A stretch of DNA of 64,000 nt from assembly GCA_001599755.1 (NCBI GenBank), contig BCHX01000006.1:2591336-2655335 (forward strand), in the 5' to 3' direction. Shown here piece by piece: positions 23,939 through 34,953 of the stretch. Below the pieces are notes generated by a model. It was not told where the DNA came from. It ran no database searches and was given only the letters and a program-made list of their open reading frames with translations. Positions within the stretch are counted from its first letter, which is position 1; the number at the start of each line of letters is the position of its first letter. The translations under genes and the position numbers were made by a program. Origin of the DNA: Gliomastix tumulicola (lineage: Eukaryota; Ascomycota; Sordariomycetes; Hypocreales; Bionectriaceae).

Positions 23939-26900
23939 GGCTGCGGGAGGAATGGTGGCGGTGGTGGGAGAAGGAGGTTGGGAGGGAAAGAGAGAGTGTG
24001 TGTGTAGTCCGCCAGGGACGTAGGGGGGTCTACTACAGTGTGGTGGTGGAAAGAGAGGCAGGTCGTGTAGACCAGTCAAAGATAGAAAAGGGGGAAACAC
24101 ACAAACAACACACAAGGATGAGAGAGATATGGTAGACAATGGGAGGAGAAAAGAAGGAGAGGAAGGACGAAATTTCCAGACTGGCGAAGTCGGAAGGGAT
24201 GGCCTCAATATAAACGACTCAGACATGGGCGGCGCCACGGGAAAGCCAAAGAGCGCCAGTCAAGACCCCCTTGACTCCGTGCATACTGTAAGGTACTGTA
24301 CCCCCCCAGCCTCAGGTACGATGACATGGCGTGCGTGCATACTAGAAAAAGGAGGTGGCAGGCCGTACATGGACAGTACCGCACCGTACGTGGCCGAATT
24401 TAGTAAGGATTCGAGAAGGAGGGTGGTTGCGCAAGGCGATAGGATGGGATGCCAGTTTGATAAGCAGTCCCCAATGTTGCCATATCACACACACTCTCTC
24501 TCTCTCACACACACACACTGTCCACACGCCCACACACCCCCCCGGCATCCGGAGACTAAGAGACAGTCTAATCCACCCGGTCTCTTGCCGTAGCGAGTAA
24601 TGTTCTGCTAGTTAGCGACAAAGCACAGTAACTGTCACCGCACGCTAGCACTGTATTTTCGGCTGGGTACACCGACATTCCCTTGTCCCGCCCCCGGGAT
24701 TTGTACAGTTCCTCGAAGTTGTTCGAGTTCCTTCGCCAGGGGAGAGGGGAGGACCGCCCAGAGGATTTGAAAGAAGGGATGTCCCCCCTGTGGTTCCACA
24801 TGGACCACGCGGATCGATACAACTGGAGGTTGATGTGGCCGACCCCCCCCCCCCTCGGTTGGCGTGATTGGTTTCGATAGAGGCTCTTGTCGTTTTGATA
24901 GGTAGGTGGCTCACGCACATCCGGTAAAAAGGGGTGTATGGGGGGTGACAGTCGGATTCAGATACTCGTACGGCGCCGAGCCCTTTATTCCCTCGTTTCT
25001 TACCATTCCTCCGACCCCAGACTTGGACCAGGGAGGCTTTTTTCCACTTGGTTGCCTTTTTATGCATGGTAAGGTAAGGCAGAATCAAACGCCGACCTAG
25101 CTCCAGGGAGCATCGGACTTTGTGTGGCTTTCCGCCTCATTCATGCAGGGGGGAATTGGAAGAATTCCCGTCCCATTCGCCATAGGGAAAGATCAGTATC
25201 TCATCTCGTAGGCAATTCCTTCTCCCCGGCGATTTAGGAATGTAGACAAAAGTGAGGCGGCGAACGATGGACAGACAACTGGGACGAAACGGCGGTGGAG
25301 CAGGAATTTGGGTGAACGGAGACACATTGCTCCACAGTGGATTTCAGGGTCCAAGGGTCCTTTTTTAGACTCGCCAGTTGCTGCTTTGCCCTTTGCGCTT
25401 TGTCGTTGCTGTGACGGGCGGCGGCCGTTTTGTCTAGACCCCGTTGTGACTCCAGCGATAGGGCCCCGGCGGCTATTTGATTCGAGATTGGAGTAAAAAT
25501 TGAACAATTGGCGAGAAAGAAAAAAAAAAGACCGTGCGAGGAGACGAGCGAGCGTCTGGGCTTGGCTCGAGGTCTCCCCGGAAGTGCTGGAAACAAAGAT
25601 GCCGGGAGGTGCATGCAGTGATGCGCCCAGTGGTTGGTGGCACGACACCATGTTATCCACCGCCGTACAGTGCAGGTGTCACTCGAGCACGTCCCACGGA
25701 CGCAGAGCAGCGGAGACAGGTCTTGGATCCCCTTTATCAACGACCATTGGGGGTTCGTATCGTTGTTCTCCCTTATCAGCTTCGCCTCCCCTCCCCCAAC
25801 GCGCAGATCGAGCAGGACGGAAAGGGGAGCCGCGAGAGGGCCAGCCCACGACGCACTGTCGCCCGTCCGTCCGACTGTGTATCTCATCCATTGGGGCCTC
25901 CCTCATCTCGGGGGGTGTGATATCTCCACGGGGGCGCAGGTCGCATGAGCAGTCACGTGGCCGGTTTCGGAAGGCCGGGGTCCTTTGTCCTTTGTCGAGT
26001 TCAGGTGCTTCCTCCGTGCTGAGGCATCCGGCCTCCGCGTGTCCTTTTCTCCGCTCTGTTCGAGCGGCTGCATTGAGAGTGAGCGATTGGTTGGTTCGCG
26101 TGGCTGCGTGCTGATGCAGGCGGGCTCCTGCAAGCTGCAAGGCGGCGGCGCTCCTTCGGGTTGCCTGAACGCATGGATTGTGGTGGTTTGCAAATGGCAT
26201 GCAACAAGTTCATCCCCAAATTCCCAATCTTGAACAATTCCCACGAATCCCCGAAGTCAAGCGCACCGTGTGGAGTGGCGAATGATAGTCGCTGCGAGAG
26301 GACCCGCACTGTTGAGCTTACACTGTACGAGGAACTCTAGCTACCCTACACCTCCGTCCGTCTTTTCACTGCTGGAGCTCAGGCAGCTCTGGAACGCGCA
26401 GGCGCGGAACGGCTGTGAGCAACAGCAAACCGCGACAACCTGCTCATTTGAAGCAATGACAAATCGACCTCGGCCTTCCGTCGTGATCAATAACCAATTC
26501 GGGAAGATTCCGTACGTGAAGGGCGAGCCCGGTCTTGACAGGTCCACACCCGCATCTCGACGTCTCCATCGTCCCTCCCGGAACAGCTTCTAGAAGAGCG
26601 ACACTACCGGTCGCTAGGCCAAACTCAGTGGCAAACAAGTCGCCCTACACTGTCATTCGAGACTCCTGCTAGGCTCTTTGATAACGATTCATTCTCTGGC
26701 GTGCTGGCGCGTAGTGGTGTAGACACCAACTAACTGTGCCCAGCCACGGCGAACAAACTTTGCTCTTCTCGGCGGTGCCGCCCTGAGCATCGGAAACTGG
26801 CAGCCGATGGATGGCGACTGACAACCTTCCAGTCATACTGGACCGCCCAGAGAGCCGGTAGCGGAGGAAGATCCAAGGCGTGCCACACACACGGCAGTAG

Positions 26901-27356
26901 CCGATGCCGCCTGGCATAGATGTTAGATGCAGGATCAAGAGCAGGGTTCTTGCTTAAGTGTGTGATAAAATATGATGAAACCGGCAGCGTCAGTCGATTA
27001 GCAGAGGGACGACACTCTGTCTGTGATGTTATGGATGGGTGGCTCTTGCCTAAAGACACTCGGGTCTCATCTGGCATCGACGTTTGAGGAGAGAAGAAGA
27101 GGAAAGCCGGTCTGGCTTCTACCTAGCTGGGACGAGACACCGTAGTGACCGTCGACTCGTAGGGGTAGGGAAGGAGCACTCCAGCTCGATGGGTAGGTGT
27201 AGGCGGCCTCGCACCCAACCTCATCTCTCTCGCAGGGCTCAAACCGAAATGTTTTTTGTATTGCCTTGCATCAACATCAAATAATCACTCGCTCGCTCAG
27301 GCTGCATGTTAGCCCTATTCGTTCCAGTCCATTATCACCGCCTATAATCAACCAAG
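23939..27356. other. 3.4-kb gene-poor region
   Basis: Overlapping frames of 70-217 aa exist on both strands, but none has a family motif, a convincing start context or intron structure. Simple-sequence pieces include a TC/AC run near 24487-24520 and a GT tract near 23998. It probably includes the calpain promoter on the left and the promoter of the gene at 27357 on the right. Confidence 0.4.
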
Positions 27357-28379
27357 ATGCTGCGAAGAATGCCATCAGAAGAGTTTGACCCCTCGGCGCC
27401 ACCAGCAGAGGTGCCTGCGCAGCAGAAGCAGGCTCTAGAGAGAGCGTACGAGGCTTTTGGCATCGCCAGCCCGGCTGCAAACCAAGCCTCAGCTGCAAAC
27501 CAAGACAACCAAGCCCCTGCTGCAAACCAAGCCCCGGCTGCAAACCAAGTGGCCTCCGCCGATGAGGCCTCTGCGGCTGATCGGAACTCCCCTCAGAACC
27601 CCCCTCAGAACCCCCCTCAGAACCCCCCTCAGAATCCCGCGCCCCAAGCCAACGCAGGCCACGACAACCCGCCGGCTGCTCCCCAGCAGCAGCGACAACA
27701 ACAGCAAGAACAGAACAACAAGAAGAGACGCGGCGAATCTTGCAAGGACTTCTTACGATGTGTGTTCTGCTGGTGGCGCCGCGACCGGCAGGCCGAACCA
27801 CCGAACCGAATGGCGAGCCAGGGCAGCCGACAGTCGCGGTTCCGGGAGCACATGGACATCTCGCTGCCCCCGGATGACCCGCGTGTCGCGCCGGATGGGC
27901 CAGGCTCGCGTCCGAACGTGCCGTCACCTTCCAAGGCTCTCCCGACACCCAAGGATAAGGGGCAAGCGGGGACATTGTTTGATGCGGCGGCAGCGGCGGC
28001 GGCGGCCGGGCCTTCGAAGAGGGTGGCGCAAGCTTCTGTGGCTCCGGTCAGTCCTCCGGAACGGACATTCGGTCTCCGTGGGCCACGAGGCCAGCGGGTC
28101 CCGGGAGAGGAGGAGGAGTACCACCGCGAGGAGGGAGTCTTCCCGATAGAGGATGTACATGGTCCGCCCCCGAACCAAGAGCCGGCTACCGACGCTACCG
28201 CCAAGGTCGCAGGCAGTGCTGCAGAGAACGCCGCGGGGAATCAGCAGGCAAGTCAAGCCGCCAACCAACGTGGCAACAGACCTCGACTTCGACGGGTGCC
28301 TCGCCTGCCTGCCTGGGTGGCGGCGTTGCAACGATCGAGAGCTGGCCAGGACCGTACCCGGCGGCTTGGGGCACCGTGA
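27357..28379 (+). CDS. Low-complexity, probably disordered hypothetical protein
   Basis: A single uninterrupted 340-aa frame from ATG 27357. I do not recognise a domain. Residues about 42-62 contain repeated AANQ/APAANQ units, residues about 75-92 four tandem NPPQ units from a perfect 12-bp DNA repeat (27597-27640), then a Gln-rich run, a basic patch NNKKRRGE, a Cys/Trp-rich patch CKDFLRCVFCWWRR that could be a membrane-associating or zinc-like motif, poly-Ala, and an Arg-rich C-terminus (RGNRPRLRRVPRLP). Composition predicts disorder and a possible nuclear location. It converges with the nickel transporter gene 221 bp away. Coding status is likely but not proven. Confidence 0.55.
   Translation: MLRRMPSEEFDPSAPPAEVPAQQKQALERAYEAFGIASPAANQASAANQDNQAPAANQAPAANQVASADEASAADRNSPQNPPQNPPQNPPQNPAPQANAGHDNPPAAPQQQRQQQQEQNNKKRRGESCKDFLRCVFCWWRRDRQAEPPNRMASQGSRQSRFREHMDISLPPDDPRVAPDGPGSRPNVPSPSKALPTPKDKGQAGTLFDAAAAAAAAGPSKRVAQASVAPVSPPERTFGLRGPRGQRVPGEEEEYHREEGVFPIEDVHGPPPNQEPATDATAKVAGSAAENAAGNQQASQAANQRGNRPRLRRVPRLPAWVAALQRSRAGQDRTRRLGAP
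27597..27640 (+). repeat. 12-bp tandem repeat encoding NPPQ
   Basis: Four nearly perfect copies of a 12-bp unit with a C5-6 core, in frame. Confidence 0.9.
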
Positions 28380-28600
28380 GCAAATCAAAGCCTGGTTCAG
28401 GGGAAAAAAGGAGTGTTGGCAGAGAAGGAAGATATCAACATGAAACAACAGCGTTTTGAAGCAACGATTTGGGCAGTAGTAGTGCGTATAATAACAGCGA
28501 TGTGAGAGTTAGTTTACTCACGGCTAAGAATACAAGCGTTATTGTCTTACATCTGTCTATCAGTGAAATTCCAAGCTGGCTGTTACAAAACGACTTGCGC

Positions 28601-29873
28601 TCAAGCAGATGTCTCTGCTGCGGTGTGCTCCTGACCCAGGAGAGGTGAAGCGTCCGTAGCCTGGTGCCCCTCCTCATCGGCCTCCGACGACGCGGCCGCC
28701 GCACGCCTCTCCTGCTCGATCCTGTCCATCCGCTGCCTCCAGGGCTTGTAGACGAAGATGGAGCCGACGCCGACGAGCAGGAAGAGGCCGCAGATGCAGG
28801 CGCCGATGATGTCGAAGCTCTCGCCGATGGCGTCGACGACGTCCCAGAAGGGGCCCTCGGGCTCGGCGACGTTCTGGACGAGGGTGAGGACCTGGACGAG
28901 GCCGATGAAGGCGGAGGCGCCGACGGTGATGGCGGTGAGGATGACGGAGTAGTAGAGGATGGCGATGGGGTCGCGGGAGAAGGCCTTGGAGGTGTAGAGG
29001 GCGAGCATGAGGGCGCCGTCGGTGGTGTCGAGGAGGCACATGCCGGCTGGGGTTAGGGGGTGTTAGTGTGTGTTAGTCAGACGGACTTTAGTTAAGATGG
29101 ATGAGATGTGGAGGGGAGAACGTACAGGTGAAGAGGATGGGGAAGATGAGAATGAGCCAGATGCTGGTGCCCTGGACGGCCTGGATGCTGGCGATGCCGA
29201 GGATGGCGATCTCAGAGGACGTGTCGAAGCCGAGACCGAAGATGAAGCCGAGCGGATACATCTTCCACGGGCGGTCGATGGCCCGGAAGAGCTTTCCGAA
29301 GACACGGGTGAGGATACCGCCGCCGCTGCTGCTGCTCACCTCGCCATCGGCGAGATCGACAGCTTGTGCGCTGTCCTCGTACGTCTCATCGCTCAGGGGC
29401 CCCAGCTGGCGGCGTCTCTCAAGCGAAGCCCGCAGCTTGCGGACGAGGCCGTGAAGCACCCATCCGTTGCCGAGACAGAGCACGACGAGGAACGTCGCGC
29501 TGACGGCTGACCCGATGATGTTCCCGATGTGCGCGAAGCCGTCGAAGCGATCCCTCAAAGCGCCGCTCGTGGCCGCGACGGCGACACACGTGATGATGAC
29601 GACGGTGCTGTGGCCAAGCGAGAAGAAGGTCCCGACCGTGGCCGGGCGCCGACCAGCGGCGATGAGACGCCGGGTGGTGAGGTCAATAGCCGCTATATGG
29701 TCTGCATCGAGGGCGTGGCGGAGGCCGAGCGCGTAGGAGAGGGCGGCGGGCGCAGCGAGACGGGGGTGGGCGGGGAAGACGAGGATGGGGATGAGCACCC
29801 AGAGCGCGGCGTTGACGGTGACGAGGAGGGCGATGATGCGGATGGACTGCGGGGGGAGGGATTTGAGGGACAT
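28601..29873 (-). CDS. NiCoT-family nickel/cobalt transporter
   Basis: Two exons (29873-29126 and 29046-28601, phase 1) give 397 aa. The NiCoT signature is present: HALDADHIAAID (the HX4DH metal motif) in TM2, FSLGHSTVV in TM3, LGFDTSSEIAIL (family usually LGFDTATEI) and SGMCLLDTTDGALM spanning the intron junction. About eight membrane segments are visible, with a long acidic and Ser-rich cytosolic loop between TM4 and TM5 as in fungal members. It imports Ni2+ (and/or Co2+) across the plasma membrane, typically to supply urease; no urease gene is in this window. The tail after RQRMDRIEQERR is hydrophilic. Confidence 0.92.
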
Positions 29874-30298
29874 GGTGGGCGAGGGGGGGAGAAATGAATG
29901 TGTGTGTGTGTGTGTGTGAGGGTGAGTGACGAGAGAGAGTGAGGGTGAGTGAGATGAAGTTCAAGGTGGGGGTTGAGAAATTGATGGTGGTGCGGGGAAG
30001 ATTGGCTTGTGACTGAGGGGCTGTTAGCGGCAGCTTGTAGCCCTTATCAGCCATCACGAGATGCATCAGTATGGGCCGGACAGAATACCTGAGATAATGG
30101 GACCATAGGCTGATAATGAGAGCAGTAGTACATGGTGACTTTCGTACATTCCTTCTGGATGTAGGTAGTGTCGGCCCAAGTGAAACGGTGAACCTCACCC
30201 ATGGACTGGTGTCGCTCGCTAGATTCACCTGTCAGGCTGCGTGACACCAACTGCACATCCTAGATTTATTTTTCATATATTGTATGCTTAGTACCATC
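29874..30298. other. Intergenic region upstream of the NiCoT gene
   Basis: Promoter side of the nickel transporter and 3' side of the dehydratase. A GT dinucleotide run is present near 29898-29916. No gene seen. Confidence 0.4.
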
Positions 30299-32152
30299 CT
30301 ACTTGGTACCCTTTGCTCCCGAAGGCCCAGCAGCCGTCAAGAAGTCAAAGTCGGCGCCTTGCTCGGCCTGCAGCGCCTCCCTCAGATACAAGCCCCGATA
30401 CCCCCTCACGCCCTCCCTCACCTTCCACGGCGCCGTGCTCTCCTCCCCGAGGATCGTCGCCCGCCTCGCCTCGGTCCTCGTCTTGATCTCCTCGTCCGAC
30501 AGCTCGACGTGCAGCAGCCGCTTGTCGACATCACACGTGATGACGTCCCCGTCCTGCACGATGCCCAGCACCGACGACGGGTCTGCGGCCTCCGGCGAGA
30601 TGTGCAGGCAGATGGTGCCGCCGGCCGTCCCGCTCATGCGCCCGTCCGAGAGCCGCAGCATGTCGAGCACGCCGCGCTCGCCGAGCTTGCGCGGGATCGG
30701 GATGAGCCCGGCCTCGGGCATCCCCGGGTTGCCCACGGGGCCGATGTTCTGCAGCACGAGGACGCTGTCCGGCTCGACTTGCAAGTCCGGGTCGTCGATG
30801 CGCGCCGCGAGGTCCGCGCTGCCGGCAAACACGACGGCGCGGCCCGTGTGACGCAGCAGCCGCTTGTCCTTGGACGCGCTGGCCTTGAGGACGGCGCCGC
30901 CGGGCGCGATGTTGCCGCGGAGGACGACGAGCGAGGACGCCGGGTGCAGTGGCTTGTCCATGGGGCTGATGACGCTCAGCTCACGGGGTACGGGGGAGTA
31001 GGCCGCCTGCGCGAGCTCCTCGCCGAGGGTGCAGCCCGTGACGGTCATGGCGTCGAGGTGCAGGAGGGGCTTGAGCTCGTGCAGGAGGGCGAGCATGCCG
31101 CCCGAGTTGTGGAAGTCGGTCATGTAGTTGTCGCCGCTGGGCTTGAGGTCGACGAGGAGGGGCGTCTTGCGGCCGATCTCGTCGACCGTGTCGAGCGTGA
31201 TCTTGCCGGCGACGCCCGGGTGGCGGCCGATGATGGCCATGACGTGCACGACGGCGTTGGTCGAGCCGCCGATGGCCTGGAGGACGGTGATGGCGTTGAG
31301 GAAGGACCCGCGCGAGAGCACCGTCTGCGGACGGAGGGCGTCGCGGTTGTAGCAGGCGTTGACGGCGTTGCGGCCCGTCTCCTCGGCGATGCGGAGGCGC
31401 GTCGCCGAGACGGCCGGGGCGGACGCGCCGCGGAAGGGCATCAGTCCCAGGCCGACGAGCAGGCAGGCCATGGTGCTGGCCGTGCCCATGACGCCGCAGG
31501 TGCCCGCCGTCGGCGCGAGCTCCTCGTTGATGGCCGAGATGTCCTCAATGTCCATCCCGCCGGCGCGGTACGCGGCCCAGTTGTTCCGGCAGTCCGTGCA
31601 GGCCCCGATGCGCACGCCCTTGTGGCTGCCGGGCATCATGGGCCCCGTGACGAGGTGCAGGATGGGCTTGTTGGCCGAGATGCCGCCCATCAGCTGCGCG
31701 GGCACCGTCTTGTCGCAGCCGCCGATGAGCACCACGGCGTCGCACGGCTGCGCGCTGATCATCTCCTCCGTGTCCATGCTCATCAGGTTGCGCAGGTACA
31801 TGCTCGTCGGCGTCGAGAAGGACTCGTGCAGGCTGATGGTCGGGAACTCGACCGCGAGCCCGCCCGCCAGCTGCACCCCGCGCTTCACGGCGTCAATCAT
31901 CTGCGGCACCGTCGCGTGGCACGGGTTGAAGGCCGAGTACGTGTTGACGACGCCGACGATCGGCCGCGACAGCGCGTCGTCCGTGTACCCGAGCGCCTTG
32001 ATGAAGACCTTGCGCAGGAACAGGGAGAAGTGCGCGTCGCCGTAGGACGTGAGGCCCTGGCGGAGGCCCGTCGAGGTGGGCGGGATGGGCCTGTCCAGGT
32101 CATAGTCGGCCGGCTTGGGCTCTTTTCCCAGGAGGGTGTGTTGCTCTGCCAT
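30299..32152 (-). CDS. IlvD/Edd-family dehydratase (sugar-acid-type)
   Basis: An intronless 617-aa enzyme of the dihydroxy-acid/aldonic-acid dehydratase family, starting at ATG 32152. The iron-sulfur-cluster cysteines are visible in FNPCHATVP, GGCDKTVPAQL and AGTCGVMGTASTM. Two features fit the pentonate/aldonate branch better than mitochondrial IlvD: SHKGVRIGACTDCRNNWAAYRAG and GTCGVMGTASTMA. There is no obvious mitochondrial presequence (MAEQHTLLGKEPKPADYD), so a cytosolic sugar-acid dehydratase (water loss from an aldonate to a 2-keto-3-deoxy acid) is the better guess; a DHAD role cannot be excluded. Other family blocks are IGGSTNAVVH, RGNIAPGGAVLKASA and LTDGRMSGT-like LSDGRMSGTAGG. Its promoter is shared with the divergent phosphatase gene. 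Confidence 0.88.
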   Translation of the reverse strand: MAEQHTLLGKEPKPADYDLDRPIPPTSTGLRQGLTSYGDAHFSLFLRKVFIKALGYTDDALSRPIVGVVNTYSAFNPCHATVPQMIDAVKRGVQLAGGLAVEFPTISLHESFSTPTSMYLRNLMSMDTEEMISAQPCDAVVLIGGCDKTVPAQLMGGISANKPILHLVTGPMMPGSHKGVRIGACTDCRNNWAAYRAGGMDIEDISAINEELAPTAGTCGVMGTASTMACLLVGLGLMPFRGASAPAVSATRLRIAEETGRNAVNACYNRDALRPQTVLSRGSFLNAITVLQAIGGSTNAVVHVMAIIGRHPGVAGKITLDTVDEIGRKTPLLVDLKPSGDNYMTDFHNSGGMLALLHELKPLLHLDAMTVTGCTLGEELAQAAYSPVPRELSVISPMDKPLHPASSLVVLRGNIAPGGAVLKASASKDKRLLRHTGRAVVFAGSADLAARIDDPDLQVEPDSVLVLQNIGPVGNPGMPEAGLIPIPRKLGERGVLDMLRLSDGRMSGTAGGTICLHISPEAADPSSVLGIVQDGDVITCDVDKRLLHVELSDEEIKTRTEARRATILGEESTAPWKVREGVRGYRGLYLREALQAEQGADFDFLTAAGPSGAKGTK

Positions 32153-32927
32153 GGTGTCTGAAGTTGACTGACTAGTAGATAAGTTACCTTACCTCACCTT
32201 ACCTGTGTTGATGAGATGCGACTGCACACGAGAACGAGGGAGCCAGCGCTTTGCCATGAAACTGGCCTGCCACCTTCTCTCTTTATACTCGCTCTGCGAT
32301 GGTGAAATACGGGCCCTCTGATTCGCTGAAGCTTGCCATCAGTGCACTATAACTTTAGAGCTGCAACAGCAACTATATCCGTCTCCGACGCTCGGCGAGG
32401 CGGGTCTTTTCCGGCCACGGCGGAGCTGGCCCGTCGACGAGGTTGTCCATGATGGAGACACGCGTGAAAGAAGACCCGTCTGGACATTGACTGGGTGTTG
32501 TTTCAGTCTCTTGTGGCTATCCGCGGCATAGATTCAGTTCGGCGAGGGTCGAGGCTGAGGGTCATAAGGCGTCCATGTTGGAGGGATTTGGTTGCCTGTA
32601 ATGCGTGTGTGGATCTGGTGAAGAGCTCCGCTGGAGAGTGCGGGAAAAGAGCAAGAGACCGCTCGCTGGGCGAGGCAGAAGCCGAGGCATATCGATCGCA
32701 TCATCTCACGCCAAATGCTCGCCCTCCACACACACACACACACACACACACCGCTCGCTTCATACGCCCAGCCTCTCCCTCGTCCCTTCGTAGCTTCCAG
32801 TGTCACAGCATCGAGTCTACATAGATCAAGCCAGGAGACACTTGACATTCTCTGTATACAGCCAATAGTAGTGAGAGACGGGCTGCTCCCAGGCCAGCCA
32901 TCCATCCTCCCCCCGTCCCCCTCCGCC
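32153..32927. other. Divergent promoter region (dehydratase / phosphatase)
   Basis: About 775 bp. It contains repeated CTTACC-type blocks just upstream of the dehydratase start (32184-32206) and an AC dinucleotide run (32725-32752) about 180 bp upstream of the phosphatase. Confidence 0.45.
32725..32752. repeat. (AC)n microsatellite
   Basis: About thirteen AC units in the divergent promoter. Confidence 0.9.
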
Positions 32928-33970
32928 ATGACTCAGCTCCCCAGCCCGCCCTTCCACCACGTCGACGGCCTCGCCAACTTCCGCGACATCGGCGGCTACC
33001 CGCTGGCCTCGGACCCGCACCGCGTCGTCGCCCGGGGCCTCGTCTTCCGCTCCGCCGAGCCCTCGCGGCTGACGGACGCCGGCGTCGAGGCCCTGCGGCG
33101 CTTCGGCATCACGCGCGTCTACGACCTGCGCTCCCGCACAGAGGTCGAGCAGCAGCCGCCGCGGCGCTGGGACGGCGCCGAGCACGTCTCGGCCCCGGTC
33201 TTCTTCGAGGTCGATTCCGGGCCGGCCGCGCTGGCCCTGCGGCTGAAGCGGCACGCGGACCACGCGTCTCGGGGGGCCGAGGTGAGTGGCTGACACTAGA
33301 CTCCCTTCCCTCCGTCCTATATTTCGTCGTTAGTCGTCTCATCTCATCTCATGGGGATCTCCAGGGCTTCTCCGACCTCTACTTCGACTTCTTCAACGCC
33401 GGCTCGGCCCCAGACCACCCCGCGCCGCCCTTCCGCACCATCCTCGCCCAGCTCGCCACGCCCGAGACGCCCTCGCCCTTGCTCGTCCACTGCACCGCCG
33501 GCAAGGACCGCACGGGCATCATCTGCGCCCTCATCCTCAGCCTCTGCGGCGTCGACGACGAGGTCGTCGCCCACGAGTACAGCCTGACCGACATCGGGCT
33601 GCGCGAGCGCCACGAGGAGCTGCTGACGTACCTGCTCGCCAACGACGAGTTCAAGGGCAACGCCGAGCTGGCCAAGGAGCTCATCAGCGCGAGGTGCGTA
33701 TCCCATCTTTTGTACTCTCTCCTCTTCCCTACTTTCTTACGTAGTGTATGCTGTGCTGTGGTATGGTTCTCACATGGCGATGACAGGAAAGAGAGTATGC
33801 TGGCTACGCTGAGGAGGATGCGCGAGATGTACGGCTCCGTGGAAAACTGCGTCAAGGAGCGGTGCCAGCTCACGGACGAGGACATCGAGAGGATCCGGGG
33901 CCACCTGATTGTCGATGCGACGGAGGAGAACAGCGCAGTGGACTGGGCCCTGCACGCGAAGCTGGTTTGA
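32928..33970 (+). CDS. Tyrosine phosphatase family protein (Tyr_phosphatase3 type)
   Basis: Three exons (32928-33281, 33365-33693, 33787-33970; phases 0 and 2) give 288 aa. The N-terminus has NFRDIGGYPLAS, VFRSAEPSRLTDAGVEALRRFGI and YDLRSRTEVE, the hallmark of the bacterial/fungal Y-phosphatase family related to IPH1 and lipid phosphatases. The catalytic loop is HCTAGKDRTG (CX5R with Cys and Arg both present, 33488-33517). A helical C-terminal extension (SVENCVKERCQLTDEDIERIRGHLI) is typical of fungal members. Dual-specificity or phosphoinositide phosphatase activity in the cytosol is expected; the substrate is not evident. Confidence 0.9.
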
Positions 33971-34136
33971 GCACTACGACAAAGATACTTCTTCGTAAGC
34001 GTTTCGTCGTTTCTAGCTTAGATCTATAGAGAGAGAAAAGAAAACAAGATACGCCGTCTATCCCAGTCTTCAACGGCCCCCACCCCCCCCTCAGACAACA
34101 ACAACAACAACAACAACTCCTCCTCCTCCACCTCCC

Positions 34137-34640
34137 TTACTTCGGCGCCGTGCCCCTGACATACTTGGTATGCTGCCCGAGCGTCACCACCGTCCCGACC
34201 CCCTCCTCCTCCTCCTCGCCCACCTTGGCTATCCTCACCGTCACAAATGCCAGCGCCCCGCCGACCTTGTCCGCCGTCGAGACCACCTCGAGCTCGTCCC
34301 CGACGGCCGCCGTGCTCAGGTAGCTGATGTGCATGTCGACGCTCGCGCCCGTCGTCGTCCGCAGGTCCCACGACGCGATGGCCAGCCCCGTCGTGAAGTC
34401 GACAATGGCCGCCGACACGGCGCCGTGCAGGCCGCCCCTCGAGTTGACGTGCTCCGGCCCCAGGGTCAGCCGCGTCGTCACCGTGCCCGGCTGGGTCGCG
34501 TGCAGGCGCACCGAGGAGAGGAGGAAGTTGTAGATGGGGCTGGCGGCGACGAGGCGCGTGATGAGGGACTGGACGTGGGCGGTCCGGGCCTCCGGGGTGA
34601 TAGTGGTGGTGGTGGCTGTGTCGGCGGGGATGTCACCCAT
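34137..34640 (-). CDS. Hotdog-fold acyl-CoA thioesterase-like protein (ACOT13/PaaI type)
   Basis: Single-exon 167-aa frame from ATG 34640; an upstream extension to 34745 lacks a good start, and MGDIPAD gives the family's usual length. The hotdog signature is ARLTLGPEHVNSRGGLHGAVSAAIVDFTTGLAI-like in this order: HVNSRGGLHGAVSAAIVDF then SVDMHISYLSTAAVGDELEV, with the central Asn, His-Gly and Asp expected in the active site. These proteins hydrolyse acyl-CoA or aromatic-CoA thioesters, often in mitochondria or peroxisomes. It is convergent with the phosphatase gene (166 bp between stops) and in tandem with the DUF1993 gene upstream. Confidence 0.86.
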   Translation of the reverse strand: MGDIPADTATTTTITPEARTAHVQSLITRLVAASPIYNFLLSSVRLHATQPGTVTTRLTLGPEHVNSRGGLHGAVSAAIVDFTTGLAIASWDLRTTTGASVDMHISYLSTAAVGDELEVVSTADKVGGALAFVTVRIAKVGEEEEEGVGTVVTLGQHTKYVRGTAPK

Positions 34641-34953
34641 GGTTACTGGCTTTCTTCTTTTGTTTGGTGGCTCTTTTTCGGGGTCCTGTTTTTCTTTTAT
34701 CTTATATTCAGCCTTGGGATTTGGAGTACGGATGAATTGGGTCAAGACAGGTAAGTTGATCAGATGAAAATGTCTTCAACATGGAGGAACTCTCAACTAA
34801 CGGAACAATTCCCGCACCGGGAGGACTCCGCCCCGACTCCGATCCCGGCGGACGTCCGCTTCCCTCCGGGTCCGCCGAGGCAGACAGACAGACAGACAGA
34901 CAGACATAAGACCAGACTACCATATACATACTGAGCTACGACGGCCTATGTAC
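34641..34953. other. Intergenic region upstream of the thioesterase gene
   Basis: About 313 bp with an AGAC tetranucleotide run near 34880-34906. Nothing else recognised. Confidence 0.4.

Noticed and set aside
25234..26200. Frames of 128-217 aa on both strands
   Set aside because: Overlapping frames with no motif, no intron logic and no start context; not enough to call a gene.
30299..32152. Assignment as mitochondrial ILV3
   Set aside because: No visible targeting presequence and a sugar-acid-type CTDCRNNW segment; kept as a family-level call.
30284..32161. 625-aa plus-strand open frame opposite the dehydratase
   Set aside because: Complementary shadow of the IlvD/Edd gene; no family resemblance.
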